The position numbers and the translations under genes are program-made. From VRUE01 sp963728365 (GTDB lineage: Bacteria > Actinomycetota > Thermoleophilia > Solirubrobacterales > 70-9): DNA of 64,000 nucleotides. Below are positions 48,703 to 57,169 of the stretch, one piece after another. The stretch's first letter is position 1; each line of letters begins with the position of its first letter. The notes beneath the pieces are model-generated. The model was not told the origin of the DNA. It was given only the letters and a program-made list of their open reading frames with translations, and ran no database searches. The DNA lies in contig CAVSJI010000001.1 of NCBI GenBank assembly GCA_963728365.1, positions 806,001-870,000 on the forward strand, given 5' to 3'.

Positions 48703-49500
48703 GTGCGCGTCAGCCCCCGGCCCGATCCGAGCAGAGGCGTCTTCGAGACGATGCTGGTCCTCGGTGGGCGCCCGGTCGAGCTCGAGGCCCACATGCAGCG
48801 GCTGGCCGACAGCGTCGCGGAGCTTTACGAAGAGCGGCTGCCGCCCCGGGCGCGCGCCGCGGTAATCGCGGATGCGGCGAGTCTGCAGCACGGCAAACTG
48901 CGCATCACGATCGTCCGTCGCGGCGACGGGCTTTGCGCCCTCGTCGCAACCGAGGAGGTCGACCCCGCCGCGGTCTTCCCGCCGCCCGAGCGCGGGGTCG
49001 CACTGCACAGCGTCGTCTTCGATGACGGTCTCGGTGCTCACAAGTGGGCCGACCGGCGCCTGCTGGAACAAGCGGCAGCGGCGATCCCAGCCGGACGCCT
49101 GCCGCTCCTCATCGATTGCGACGGCACCGTGCTCGAGGTATCCCGCGCCAGCGTCTTCGCGGTCCGCGACGGCGCGATCGCGACGCCGCCGCTCGACGGC
49201 CGCATCCTGCCCAGCATCGCCCGTCGCCAGGCGCTCGAGGTCGCCAAAAGCGAGGGGATCGAAGCGCGCGAGGAACGCCTCACCCTTGGCGGGTTGCGCC
49301 GCGCCAACGAAGTCTTCCTCTCGGGCTCGGTGCGCGGCATCGAGCCGGTCGCCGCGATCGACCGGACCGCGCTCCCCCCCGGCGGCGAGCTCAGCTCGCG
49401 GGTTGCGGATGCTCTTCGGCGCCGCTGGCTCGCGGATCCGCGAGCGGCACCCGCTGCAGCCGGCGCAAGCGCTCCACCAGGCGGTCGGCCCGCTCGCTGA
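48703..49500 (+). CDS. pabC: Aminodeoxychorismate lyase
   Basis: The 265-residue PLP enzyme is a branched-chain aminotransferase-fold lyase: GVFETMLVLGGRPVELEAHMQRL, LHSVVFDDGLGAHKWADRRLL (PLP Lys near 108), LLIDCDGTVLEVSRASVFAV and TPPLDGRILPSIARRQALEVA. It releases p-aminobenzoate from ADC, partnering pabB, whose start is only 19 bp away in the opposite direction. GTG 48703 is the start. The 3' end overlaps an opposing coiled-coil gene by 110 bp. Confidence 0.9.
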   Translation: MRVSPRPDPSRGVFETMLVLGGRPVELEAHMQRLADSVAELYEERLPPRARAAVIADAASLQHGKLRITIVRRGDGLCALVATEEVDPAAVFPPPERGVALHSVVFDDGLGAHKWADRRLLEQAAAAIPAGRLPLLIDCDGTVLEVSRASVFAVRDGAIATPPLDGRILPSIARRQALEVAKSEGIEAREERLTLGGLRRANEVFLSGSVRGIEPVAAIDRTALPPGGELSSRVADALRRRWLADPRAAPAAAGASAPPGGRPAR

Positions 49501-49819
49501 AGTCGCCGAGACCGGGCTCCCTCGGATCCGCGTTCTCGCATCCGGGGTCGGCGGCGGGTGTCGACGCTCGCGCCGATGCCGTGATCGCTCCCTGCGCGTT
49601 GACCGCCGCTACGCTCGCCCGTTCGGCCAGCTCGGCCGCGCGGCGCGCTTGCTCGGCGGCGTCGAGCGCCGCCGCGCCCACGCTCACCACCGCGGCCTCC
49701 GATGCGCGTGCCGTCGCCAGCGCCTCCTCGACCCGCGCCGCCAGCTCTCCGATCAGCGGCGGCCGCGACTGCTCTGGCAGCAGCCAGTCCTCCGTGCTGT
49801 CGCGCGCCGTGGCGTCCAC
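49391..49819 (-). CDS. Ala-rich coiled-coil hypothetical protein
   Basis: Unrecognised 142-residue protein; the reading frame has the strong third-position GC expected of a gene here. The sequence is helical, with heptad-like runs such as LAARVEEALATARASEAAVVSV and DAAEQARRAAELAERASVAAV, ending in SERADRLVERLRRLQRV. GTG 49819 is the most plausible start; the upstream reading includes none of the family-like sequence. It overlaps the convergent pabC end and diverges from the malyl-CoA lyase gene. Confidence 0.5.
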   Translation of the reverse strand: MDATARDSTEDWLLPEQSRPPLIGELAARVEEALATARASEAAVVSVGAAALDAAEQARRAAELAERASVAAVNAQGAITASARASTPAADPGCENADPREPGLGDFSERADRLVERLRRLQRVPLADPRASGAEEHPQPAS

Positions 49820-49920
49820 CCTGACCAGATACTGCGGCGAACGTGAGACTCCTCCGCATCTCGAACGGGCGTTTGGGTAGATTCCGCCCGCAAGGACGAA
49901 CGATCCAGACGAGGAGCAGC

Positions 49921-50973
49921 GTGAGAAACCCAAGAGACTTCTTCCACCCCCAGGCGATCGGCGCCCCCGAGCCGCTGCGCGAGATCCCGGTCAAGCCCTC
50001 GCGGATGATCCACTTCCTCGACTTCTCCAACGAGAAGATGGTCGCCAAGGCCGCCGCCATCGCAGAAAAAACCGACATCCTGCTCGGCAACCTCGAGGAC
50101 GCGATCCCGGTCGACCGCAAGGAGGCCGCGCGCCAGGGCCTGATCAAGGCCGCCAAGGAGTCCGACTTCGGCCAGACCGCGCTCTGGACCCGGGTCAACT
50201 CGCTGGAGAGCCCTTGGGTGCTCGACGACCTGACCACGCTGATCGGCGAGATCGGCGACAAGCTAGAGGTCGTGATGGTGCCCAAGGTCGAGGGCCCCTG
50301 GGACATCCACTACGTCGACCGCCTGCTCGCCCAGCTCGAGGCGAAGGCCGGTCTGGACCGCCCGATCCTCGTGCACGCGATCCTCGAGACCGCGCAGGGC
50401 GTCGTCAACGTCGAGGAGATCGCCGCCGCCAGCCCCCGCATGCAGGGAATGAGCTTCGGCCCGGCCGACCTCGCCGCCTCGCGCCGGATGAAGACGACCC
50501 GGGTCGGCGGCGGCCACCCGGGTTACCGCTCGATGGAGGACCCGGCCGACCCGGAGAACCCCGAGGCCGACCGGGTCAGCGCCCAGCAGGACCCCTGGCA
50601 CTACTCGATCGCCCGCATGGTCGACGCCTGCGCGGCGACCGGCATCCTGCCTTTCTACGGCCCCTTCGGCGACATCAAGGACACGGCCGGCTGCGAGACC
50701 CAGTTCCGCTCCGCCTTCCTGCTCGGCTGCGTCGGCGCCTGGTCGCTGCACCCGGTGCAGATCGGGATCGCGAAGAAGGTCTTCAGCCCGCCGGTCGACG
50801 AGGTCAGGTTCGCCAAGAAGGTGCTCGAGGCGATCCCCGACGGCCGCGGCGTGCACATGATCGACGGCAAGATGCAGGACGACGCCACCTGGAAGCAATG
50901 CAAGGTGATGGTCGAGCTGGCCGAAATGCTCGCCGCCAAGGACGCTGAGCTGGCCGAGGCTTACGGCCTCTGA
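49921..50973 (+). CDS. mcl: Malyl-CoA/beta-methylmalyl-CoA lyase (HpcH/HpaI family)
   Basis: The 350-residue aldolase is of the CitE/HpcH type close to L-malyl-CoA/beta-methylmalyl-CoA lyase: DILLGNLEDAIPVDRKEAAR (metal-binding Glu/Asp), ALWTRVNSLESPWVLDDL, VEGPWDIHYVDRLLAQL, VHAILETAQGVVNVEEIA (Glu), MSFGPADLAASRRM and LHPVQIGIAKKVF. It would split beta-methylmalyl-CoA to glyoxylate and propionyl-CoA, the last step of the ethylmalonyl-CoA route. GTG 49921 is preceded by GAGGAG. Confidence 0.88.
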   Translation: MRNPRDFFHPQAIGAPEPLREIPVKPSRMIHFLDFSNEKMVAKAAAIAEKTDILLGNLEDAIPVDRKEAARQGLIKAAKESDFGQTALWTRVNSLESPWVLDDLTTLIGEIGDKLEVVMVPKVEGPWDIHYVDRLLAQLEAKAGLDRPILVHAILETAQGVVNVEEIAAASPRMQGMSFGPADLAASRRMKTTRVGGGHPGYRSMEDPADPENPEADRVSAQQDPWHYSIARMVDACAATGILPFYGPFGDIKDTAGCETQFRSAFLLGCVGAWSLHPVQIGIAKKVFSPPVDEVRFAKKVLEAIPDGRGVHMIDGKMQDDATWKQCKVMVELAEMLAAKDAELAEAYGL

Positions 50974-51182
50974 GCAGCCTGAGCCTCAGAGCGCACACCG
51001 TTCGCCCTGACAACTGAACCGTCCTCGCCGTTCTGTTCGTACCGCATATTCGGGGTGGAATGTTCGTGACCCGCTAACGTGATTCCGTGCGGCTGCCGAT
51101 AGGGGCGGGGAAGCAAGCAAAGTCGCATAGGAACTCGCAAAACAGAACAACTGACCTCGTCCAAGAAGGCATCCCCTCCCCC
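50974..51182. other. 209-bp leader of the exopolysaccharide locus
   Basis: No gene supported. Somewhat lower GC than its surroundings, so probably the promoter region for the glycosyltransferase genes that follow. An in-frame GTG at 51087 extends the next gene but lacks homologous sequence. Confidence 0.45.
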
Positions 51183-52805
51183 ATGCAAAGCTCGACCGAT
51201 CTTCCCCTCGATCACACCTTCCACGCCGGCGAACCACGCCGCGGTGCTCTAGTCCAGGATCGCCCGACGCTGGGGCGCCTGCCCCGCGCGCGTCGCAGCC
51301 TCGCATGGTGGCTTGCACCGGCAATCGACTTCTTCTCCTCCTCGGTCGCGCTTCTCGCCGTCACAGCGTTCGCCGATGTCCCGGCCCTCCCAGCCGTGCC
51401 GATAGCGCCCCTGCTGCTGGTGCTCCTCAACGGCGCCCTTGGGGTCTACGGGACCAGCGCACCGCGTACCGGACTTGGCGGCGAGGACGGCATGGCCTGG
51501 CCCGTGATTCGTCTTCTGTTGGCTGCGGCCTTCGCCTGGACCGCCTCGCTGATCACTCCGCTCGGTGGCACGGAGCAGCTCGGGCTCTGGCTCGGCTTTG
51601 CGCTCCTAGACACCGTCGGGCGCACGATCAGCGCGCCGCTCTTCGAGCGGCTCGATGAGCCCGAGCGCTGGGTGCTGGTGGGCGACGACGCCACGGCGGA
51701 ACGACTGAAAGCGTTCGAGCCGCTGCGCGAGTACGCGAGCATCGTCTGCACTGTGGCCCCCTTCGAGGACGGCGGCAACGCTTCGGATCGAGTCGCGGCG
51801 CTCAAGATCGTCGATCGGTTTCGCGCCGACCGCGTGGTGATCGGCTCGCGACACGCGGACGACGAGAGCCTCCTCGACCTGGTCCGCGCCTTCAAGTCGA
51901 TCGGCGTTCCCGTCAGCCTCCTGCCGCGGCCGCTCGACCTGCTCGAGGCGCCTTCCGCCACCCCCAGCCGGGTAGGCGGAGTGCCGTTGATCGAGGTCGA
52001 GGCGCTCGCCGCCCGCGGGGCCGTCCCCTACAGCGGGCCCGACCGCCGCCGCGAACGAAAGACCAAAATCAGCGTCGTCGTGCCGGCGATGAACGAGGAG
52101 AAGAACATCGGGCAGGTGCTCCGAGAACTTCCGAAGGACCTTCATGAGGTGATCCTCGTCGACGGCAACTCCGAGGACGGCACGATCGAGATGGCCCGCA
52201 GCGCCTGCCCCACGATCCGCGTGCTGGTGCAGAGCGGACGTGGCAAGGGCGATGCGCTGCGCACGGGCTTCGCCGCGGTAACCGGCAACTTGGTCGTGAT
52301 GCTCGATGCCGACGGCTCCGCCAAGCCCTCCGAGATCCCCCGCTTCGTCGAGGCGCTCGAGGCGGGTGCCGACTTCGCCAAGGGCTCGCGATTCCTTCCC
52401 GGTGGCGGCAGCACCGACCTGACCAGGCTGCGAAGCCTCGGCAACGCCTGCCTGAGCGGCGCCGCCAACCTCCTCCATGGCACCCGCTTCACAGACCTCT
52501 GCTACGGCTACAACGCCTTCTGGGCGCGCTGTCTACCCTTCATCTCGCTCGACGTCCCGGGCTTCGAGGTCGAGACGCTGATCAACCTGCGCATTGCCGC
52601 CGCCGGGATGAAGATCACCGAGGTGCCCAGCTACGAGGAGGACCGCATTTCCGGGCAGAGCAACCTCAACACCTTCCGCGACGGCTTCCGCGTGCTCGGC
52701 ACGATCATCGGCGAGGCGCGGCGGCGCCGCACCATCGGCCAGCCCTCCCGGCGATCGACAGCCGAGACAGAGGCCCAAGCGGCGAAAACCGCGGCAGCCG
52801 CGTAG
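51183..52805 (+). CDS. Polyprenyl-glycosylphosphotransferase-like N-domain fused to GT2 glycosyltransferase
   Basis: The 540-residue protein starts with a hydrophobic block and a Rossmann-like region (WVLVGDDATAERLKAFEPLRE, DRVVIGSRHADDESLLDLVRAFKSIGVPVSLLPRP) that is the usual N-terminal (CoA_binding_3) half of undecaprenyl-phosphate sugar phosphotransferases. Instead of the transferase half, a GT2 glycosyltransferase follows from residue ~295: KISVVVPAMNEEKNIGQVL, VILVDGNSEDGTIEMA, VVMLDADGSAKPSEIPRF and EVETLINLRIAAAGMKITEVPSYEEDR. The reaction is probably glycosyl-phosphoprenol or polysaccharide synthesis at the membrane. ATG 51183 is used. Confidence 0.82.
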   Translation: MQSSTDLPLDHTFHAGEPRRGALVQDRPTLGRLPRARRSLAWWLAPAIDFFSSSVALLAVTAFADVPALPAVPIAPLLLVLLNGALGVYGTSAPRTGLGGEDGMAWPVIRLLLAAAFAWTASLITPLGGTEQLGLWLGFALLDTVGRTISAPLFERLDEPERWVLVGDDATAERLKAFEPLREYASIVCTVAPFEDGGNASDRVAALKIVDRFRADRVVIGSRHADDESLLDLVRAFKSIGVPVSLLPRPLDLLEAPSATPSRVGGVPLIEVEALAARGAVPYSGPDRRRERKTKISVVVPAMNEEKNIGQVLRELPKDLHEVILVDGNSEDGTIEMARSACPTIRVLVQSGRGKGDALRTGFAAVTGNLVVMLDADGSAKPSEIPRFVEALEAGADFAKGSRFLPGGGSTDLTRLRSLGNACLSGAANLLHGTRFTDLCYGYNAFWARCLPFISLDVPGFEVETLINLRIAAAGMKITEVPSYEEDRISGQSNLNTFRDGFRVLGTIIGEARRRRTIGQPSRRSTAETEAQAAKTAAAA

Positions 52806-52809
52806 GACA

Positions 52810-55800
52810 ATGCCCATGGGCGCGCCTGGGACACCGGTCCCGTCGTTTTCGGTGGTCATTACGGCATTCACCTTCGATCGCATGGCCTCGATCAAGGAGA
52901 CGATCGAATCCCTTCACAATCAGACCGTCTCCCCATTCGAGATCATCCTTGTCATCGACCACTCCGAAGAGCTGCTGGTCGAGTGCAAGAGGCTCTGGCC
53001 CGACGTCAAGGTGATCCCCAACCGGCAGGACCCCGGCTCTTGCGGCGGCCGAAACACGGCACTCGCCGAGAGCGCCGGAGACGTGATCGCGTTCCTCGAC
53101 GACGACGCCGTTCCGGGGCACGACTGGATCGAGCGACTCGGCTCCGCCTACGCCGACCCCCGCGTTCTCAGCGTCGGCGGGGGAGTTCGTCCGCGCTGGC
53201 TCACCAAGCGGCCCAGCTGGTTCCCTGAAGAGTTCGACTGGATCGTCGGGTGCGCGCACTCGGGCATGCCGAAGAAACGCGAGGCGGTTCGCAACGTGAT
53301 CATCGCGAACATGTCCATCAGGCGGGACGCGATGGTCGAGGTCGGCGGACTCAGACAGCAATTCAGCCGCATCGAGAAGAACGCGGCGGGTGCCGAGGAG
53401 ACCGACCTCTGCATTCGCCTCACGAGGCGCTGGCCGGACGGGTTGATCCTCTTCGACCCCGAGGCGGCGGTCGAACACTACGTCCCGGCAGAGCGGACCA
53501 CGCTCGGGTACTACCGCAGCCGCTGCTTTGCGGAGGGCCGCTCCAAGGCGGCCCTGGCGCGGATGGTCGGCGTCGATTCGGGACTGTCAGAAGAGCGTTC
53601 CTACGTGCGGCGCACGCTGCCGCTCGGCGTGTTGCGGAATCTACGCCAGGCGATCTCGGGAGACCCGGCGGGCGCCTCACGGGCGGCGATGATCGCCTGG
53701 GGCTTGATGGTCACGGTCGCCGGCTACCTCTCTGCTCCCCGCGGCGGACTCGCCGCAGGAGAGGAGACGGCGGACCCGGCGGGAGGCGCGCCGTCCTCGC
53801 CCGACTTCGCGCCGATGCAAATGGACGACGTCGAGCTCAGCGCTCCGCTGCCGAACCTCAGCCGCGGCTCGACCCAGGCCGGGGATGCCTTCACGGCGTC
53901 GCTCTGCCTGGTGCGCCTCCATGGCAGGCCGCTTGGCATGGTCGAGGTGGACCTGCCCGAGGCGGGGCTGCCGGCGGAGGACCTCGCGGCGCGCATTCGC
54001 GCCGAGCTCGGCGAGCAGATCGCCGCTCATCTGGCGACGGATCGGCTGCCTGCCGCCGAGGTTGGCGCATCGGGGATCGCCGCGGTCGACGCCCCCGCTT
54101 GCATTGGAGATCGAGAGCTCCTCTCCGACCCCCCCTTCCTCTCGGTCGTGATCTGCACGCGCAACCGTCCGGAGTCTGTTCGCATCACCCTGCAGTCCAT
54201 ACTCGCGTGCCCTTATCCCGAGGAGCGCTGGGAAATCGTCGTCGTCGACAACGCGGCGGAAGCGGACCCCTCGATCGAGGCGGCGGCGGAGGATGCCAAC
54301 GGCAGGATCCCGGTCAAGGTCGTCCACGAACCGGTCGCCGGGCTTTCAAACGCCCGCAACTGCGGGGTCCGGCATTCGAGCGGCGAGCTCGTCGTCTTCG
54401 CCGACGACGACGTCGAGGTCGATCGCTACTGGCTTGCAACCCTCGCCGCTCCCTTCGTGGCCGACGAGCGGGTCGGAGCCAGCTCGGGCCTGACGCTGCC
54501 GGGAGCGCTCGAGACGCCGGTACAACGCTGGACCGAGGGGTTCGGAGGGAGAAGCCGACCGCTGGAGGTGCGTCGCTTCGACCTCTCCGCGCCTCCGCCG
54601 GACAACCCGCTCTTCCCGTTCTCCGTCGGCGAATTCGGCGCCGGGCGCAACATGGCGTTCCGGCGGGAGCTGCTCATCGAGCTCGGTGGGTTCGATCCCG
54701 CGCTGGGCCCGGGCAGCGTCGCTCACGACGGCGACGACATCGAGGCCCTGCTCCGGGTCCTGCTCTCGGGGCGCGCGATAGTCAACGACCCGGCGGCGAT
54801 CGTCTGGCATGCGCATCCCGATGACTACAAGGAGCTCGAGGATCGGGTGTGGGGCTATGGGATCGGCCTCACAGCGTGTCTGACGAAGGCGATCATCGAG
54901 CACCCCGGTCTGGTTCTGGACCTCGCGCGGAAGCTGCCCCGAGGGCTGGCGTTTGCGATCTCGCCGCGATCCGAGAAGAACGTCGGCCGGCAACGCGACT
55001 TCCCCCGATCGCTCGCGCGTCGCGAGCTCCTCGGGATGGCCTACGGGCCGATCTCCTATCTCCGAAGTCGCCGACACGAGCGTCGCCTGCGGCGACGGCG
55101 CGAGGAGCGCCCCGCTGCCGGGTCCGACCGAGCCACCCCCCTCCGGGTCCTGATCGTCACCGACGAGTACCGCCCGGTGATCGGGGGCGCGGCAAGGAAC
55201 ATCGAGCTCCTCGCCGAGGAGCTCGCGAAACGCGGCCACAGGGTCGCGGTGGTCACCGCCTGGCAACCCGAGGCGCCGAGTTATGAAGGCGAAGGGCAGA
55301 TCCGCATCCACCGCATCCGCGACCTGACCAGCCACATGCGCCGTCTCTCCGACGACCCCCACCGCCACCATGCACCACCCTTTCCGGACCCCGAGGCAGT
55401 GGTGGAGCTGCGCAAGCTGATCGCCGACTTCGCGCCGGATCTGGTCCACGCCTACGGCTGGCTGACCGCTTCGGCGGCGGCGGCGCTGACGGGATCGAGG
55501 GTCCCGCTGCTGATCTCGATGCACGACTACGGAAACGTCTGCGCCCAAATCACGCTGGTGCGAAACGGCGAGCAATGCTCTGGGCCGCAGCCGGCGAAGT
55601 GCATCGCATGCGCGCGGACCAGGTACGGCGCCGCGAAGGGGTCGGTGGCTGTGGGTAGCCTTCTTGCCAGTCGCCCATTGCTTCGGCACAAGGTGAGTGC
55701 AATTCACAGCGTTAGCCGCTTCACAGCGCAGGCAACGGTCCCGCACCTCGGCATCCCTGGAGTCGAGCCCGAGGTGATCCCAAACTTCATGGCCTCAAAC

Positions 55801-56379
55801 GGGGCCGAGCCGATCGACGCCGCGATCCTCGCCCAGCTCCCCCACGAGCCGTTCATATTCTTCGTCGGCCACCTGCGTCCTTATAAGGGCGTGAACGTCT
55901 TGCTGGACGCCTACGCACGACTCGAGGACCCGCCGCCGCTCGTCCTCGTCGGCACGCTCGCCTCCGACAGCCCCGAAGCCTTCCCTCCTGGCGTCGAGGT
56001 ATTCACCTTCGTTCCGCACGGGACCGTGATGGCTATGTGGGAGCGAGCTCTGTTCGGAGTCTCACCGAGCATCGCTCCCGAGGCGCTGCCCTCAGTCGTG
56101 ATGGAGGCGATGAGCAAGGGCAAGGCGATGATCGGCAGCCGCAACGGCGGCTATGCGGACCTCATCGCCGAGGACGAGACCGGGTTGCTGGGCGAGCCGG
56201 GAGACGCCGAGCAGCTCGCCGCCAACATGGCCCGATTGATCGAGGACGATGGGCTCCGCGAGAAGCTCGGGCAAGCCGCCGCAGAGCGAGCCCGGCTTTT
56301 CTCAGCAGAGCAGGTCGTGCCGAAGATCGAAGACCTCTACCGGGGGACCGTCGCGAGAGCACGGCGCAATGGCAGGTAG
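52810..56379 (+). CDS. Triple glycosyltransferase GT2-GT2-GT4
   Basis: The 1189-residue protein joins three glycosyltransferase domains. GT2-A (residues ~12-300) has FSVVITAFTFDRMASIKETI, NRQDPGSCGGRNTALAESAGDVIAFLDDDAVPG. GT2-B (~440-700) has LSVVICTRNRPESVRITLQSI, GELVVFADDDVEVDRYWL and GAGRNMAFRRELLIELGGFD. GT4 (~777-1185) has VLIVTDEYRPVIGGAARNIELL, VIPNFMASNGAEP, VGHLRPYKGVNVLLDA and PSIAPEALPSVVMEAMSKGKAM. It likely adds successive sugars to one exopolysaccharide repeat. ATG 52810 starts 4 bp after the previous gene. Confidence 0.88.
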   Translation: MPMGAPGTPVPSFSVVITAFTFDRMASIKETIESLHNQTVSPFEIILVIDHSEELLVECKRLWPDVKVIPNRQDPGSCGGRNTALAESAGDVIAFLDDDAVPGHDWIERLGSAYADPRVLSVGGGVRPRWLTKRPSWFPEEFDWIVGCAHSGMPKKREAVRNVIIANMSIRRDAMVEVGGLRQQFSRIEKNAAGAEETDLCIRLTRRWPDGLILFDPEAAVEHYVPAERTTLGYYRSRCFAEGRSKAALARMVGVDSGLSEERSYVRRTLPLGVLRNLRQAISGDPAGASRAAMIAWGLMVTVAGYLSAPRGGLAAGEETADPAGGAPSSPDFAPMQMDDVELSAPLPNLSRGSTQAGDAFTASLCLVRLHGRPLGMVEVDLPEAGLPAEDLAARIRAELGEQIAAHLATDRLPAAEVGASGIAAVDAPACIGDRELLSDPPFLSVVICTRNRPESVRITLQSILACPYPEERWEIVVVDNAAEADPSIEAAAEDANGRIPVKVVHEPVAGLSNARNCGVRHSSGELVVFADDDVEVDRYWLATLAAPFVADERVGASSGLTLPGALETPVQRWTEGFGGRSRPLEVRRFDLSAPPPDNPLFPFSVGEFGAGRNMAFRRELLIELGGFDPALGPGSVAHDGDDIEALLRVLLSGRAIVNDPAAIVWHAHPDDYKELEDRVWGYGIGLTACLTKAIIEHPGLVLDLARKLPRGLAFAISPRSEKNVGRQRDFPRSLARRELLGMAYGPISYLRSRRHERRLRRRREERPAAGSDRATPLRVLIVTDEYRPVIGGAARNIELLAEELAKRGHRVAVVTAWQPEAPSYEGEGQIRIHRIRDLTSHMRRLSDDPHRHHAPPFPDPEAVVELRKLIADFAPDLVHAYGWLTASAAAALTGSRVPLLISMHDYGNVCAQITLVRNGEQCSGPQPAKCIACARTRYGAAKGSVAVGSLLASRPLLRHKVSAIHSVSRFTAQATVPHLGIPGVEPEVIPNFMASNGAEPIDAAILAQLPHEPFIFFVGHLRPYKGVNVLLDAYARLEDPPPLVLVGTLASDSPEAFPPGVEVFTFVPHGTVMAMWERALFGVSPSIAPEALPSVVMEAMSKGKAMIGSRNGGYADLIAEDETGLLGEPGDAEQLAANMARLIEDDGLREKLGQAAAERARLFSAEQVVPKIEDLYRGTVARARRNGR

Positions 56380-57169
56380 AGGCCCCGCTCGGTCAATCGA
56401 CCTCCTCCTAACGATTCTCGGCGCTCTGATCGGGGTCGGCGTGGCTCTCTTCGCCGACGGCGGAGCCCTGGCGACCGTCGCCCTGCTGCCCTTGGTCTTC
56501 ATCCTGCCGGGGTACGCGCTGAGCGCCATGCTGTTCCCCCGGGGGACGATCGGCCGCGACCTTCGCCTCGTGCTGACCATAGTGCTCAGCCTTGCCACCA
56601 TCGCACTCGGGGGATTGATCCTGCACCTCGTGGCGGTGCTCGAGCGCGGCACGTTCATCGGCCTGCTTGCGATCGTCACCTGCGCAGCTGCCCTCGTCGC
56701 CGTGAACGGCCGCCAGGGGATGCGGACCGAGCGCTCCCGCCGCAGCGGCTGGCCTCGTCCGTCGATCGGCCTGTCGCTGGCGCTGGGCGCGGCGATCGGG
56801 CTGGCCGGAGCGGCGATCGCGATAGCCAGCGCAGGGGCCCATCACCAGATCGACGAAGCGCGCTTCAGCGGCCTCTGGCTGGTGCCGCAGGGAGGCTCCA
56901 GGGTTCCCCCGGACGAACCGCCCGTGCTGGTCGGCTTCCGCAATCAGGAAGGCGAGACCGTGGACTACCGGCTGGTCGTCCGCCAGGGAGAAGCCGAAAT
57001 CGACACCTGGAAGGTGCGCCTTGGGGACGGCAAGGAATGGGAAACCACCCTTCCCGCCGACCAGCTGAGACCCGGGACACTGGTCGCGAGCCTCCATTGG
57101 TCCGGACGCCCCCAGCGACGCGTGAGCGTCGAGCTCGGCGAGGAAACCGGGCGAACCCCCCATGGCTGA
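56369..57169 (+). CDS. DUF1616-type membrane protein
   Basis: The 266-residue protein has four N-terminal membrane helices (including LLLTILGALIGVGVALFADGG and LVLTIVLSLATIALGGLILHLV) and a soluble C-terminal part with VPPDEPPVLVGFRNQEGETVDYRLVVRQGE and TLVASLHWSGRPQRRV, matching the DUF1616 pattern seen in actinobacterial and archaeal surface-polysaccharide loci. ATG 56369 overlaps the glycosyltransferase end by 11 bp. The C-terminal domain probably faces the outside and may bind the polysaccharide or its lipid carrier. Confidence 0.72.
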   Translation: MAGRGPARSIDLLLTILGALIGVGVALFADGGALATVALLPLVFILPGYALSAMLFPRGTIGRDLRLVLTIVLSLATIALGGLILHLVAVLERGTFIGLLAIVTCAAALVAVNGRQGMRTERSRRSGWPRPSIGLSLALGAAIGLAGAAIAIASAGAHHQIDEARFSGLWLVPQGGSRVPPDEPPVLVGFRNQEGETVDYRLVVRQGEAEIDTWKVRLGDGKEWETTLPADQLRPGTLVASLHWSGRPQRRVSVELGEETGRTPHG

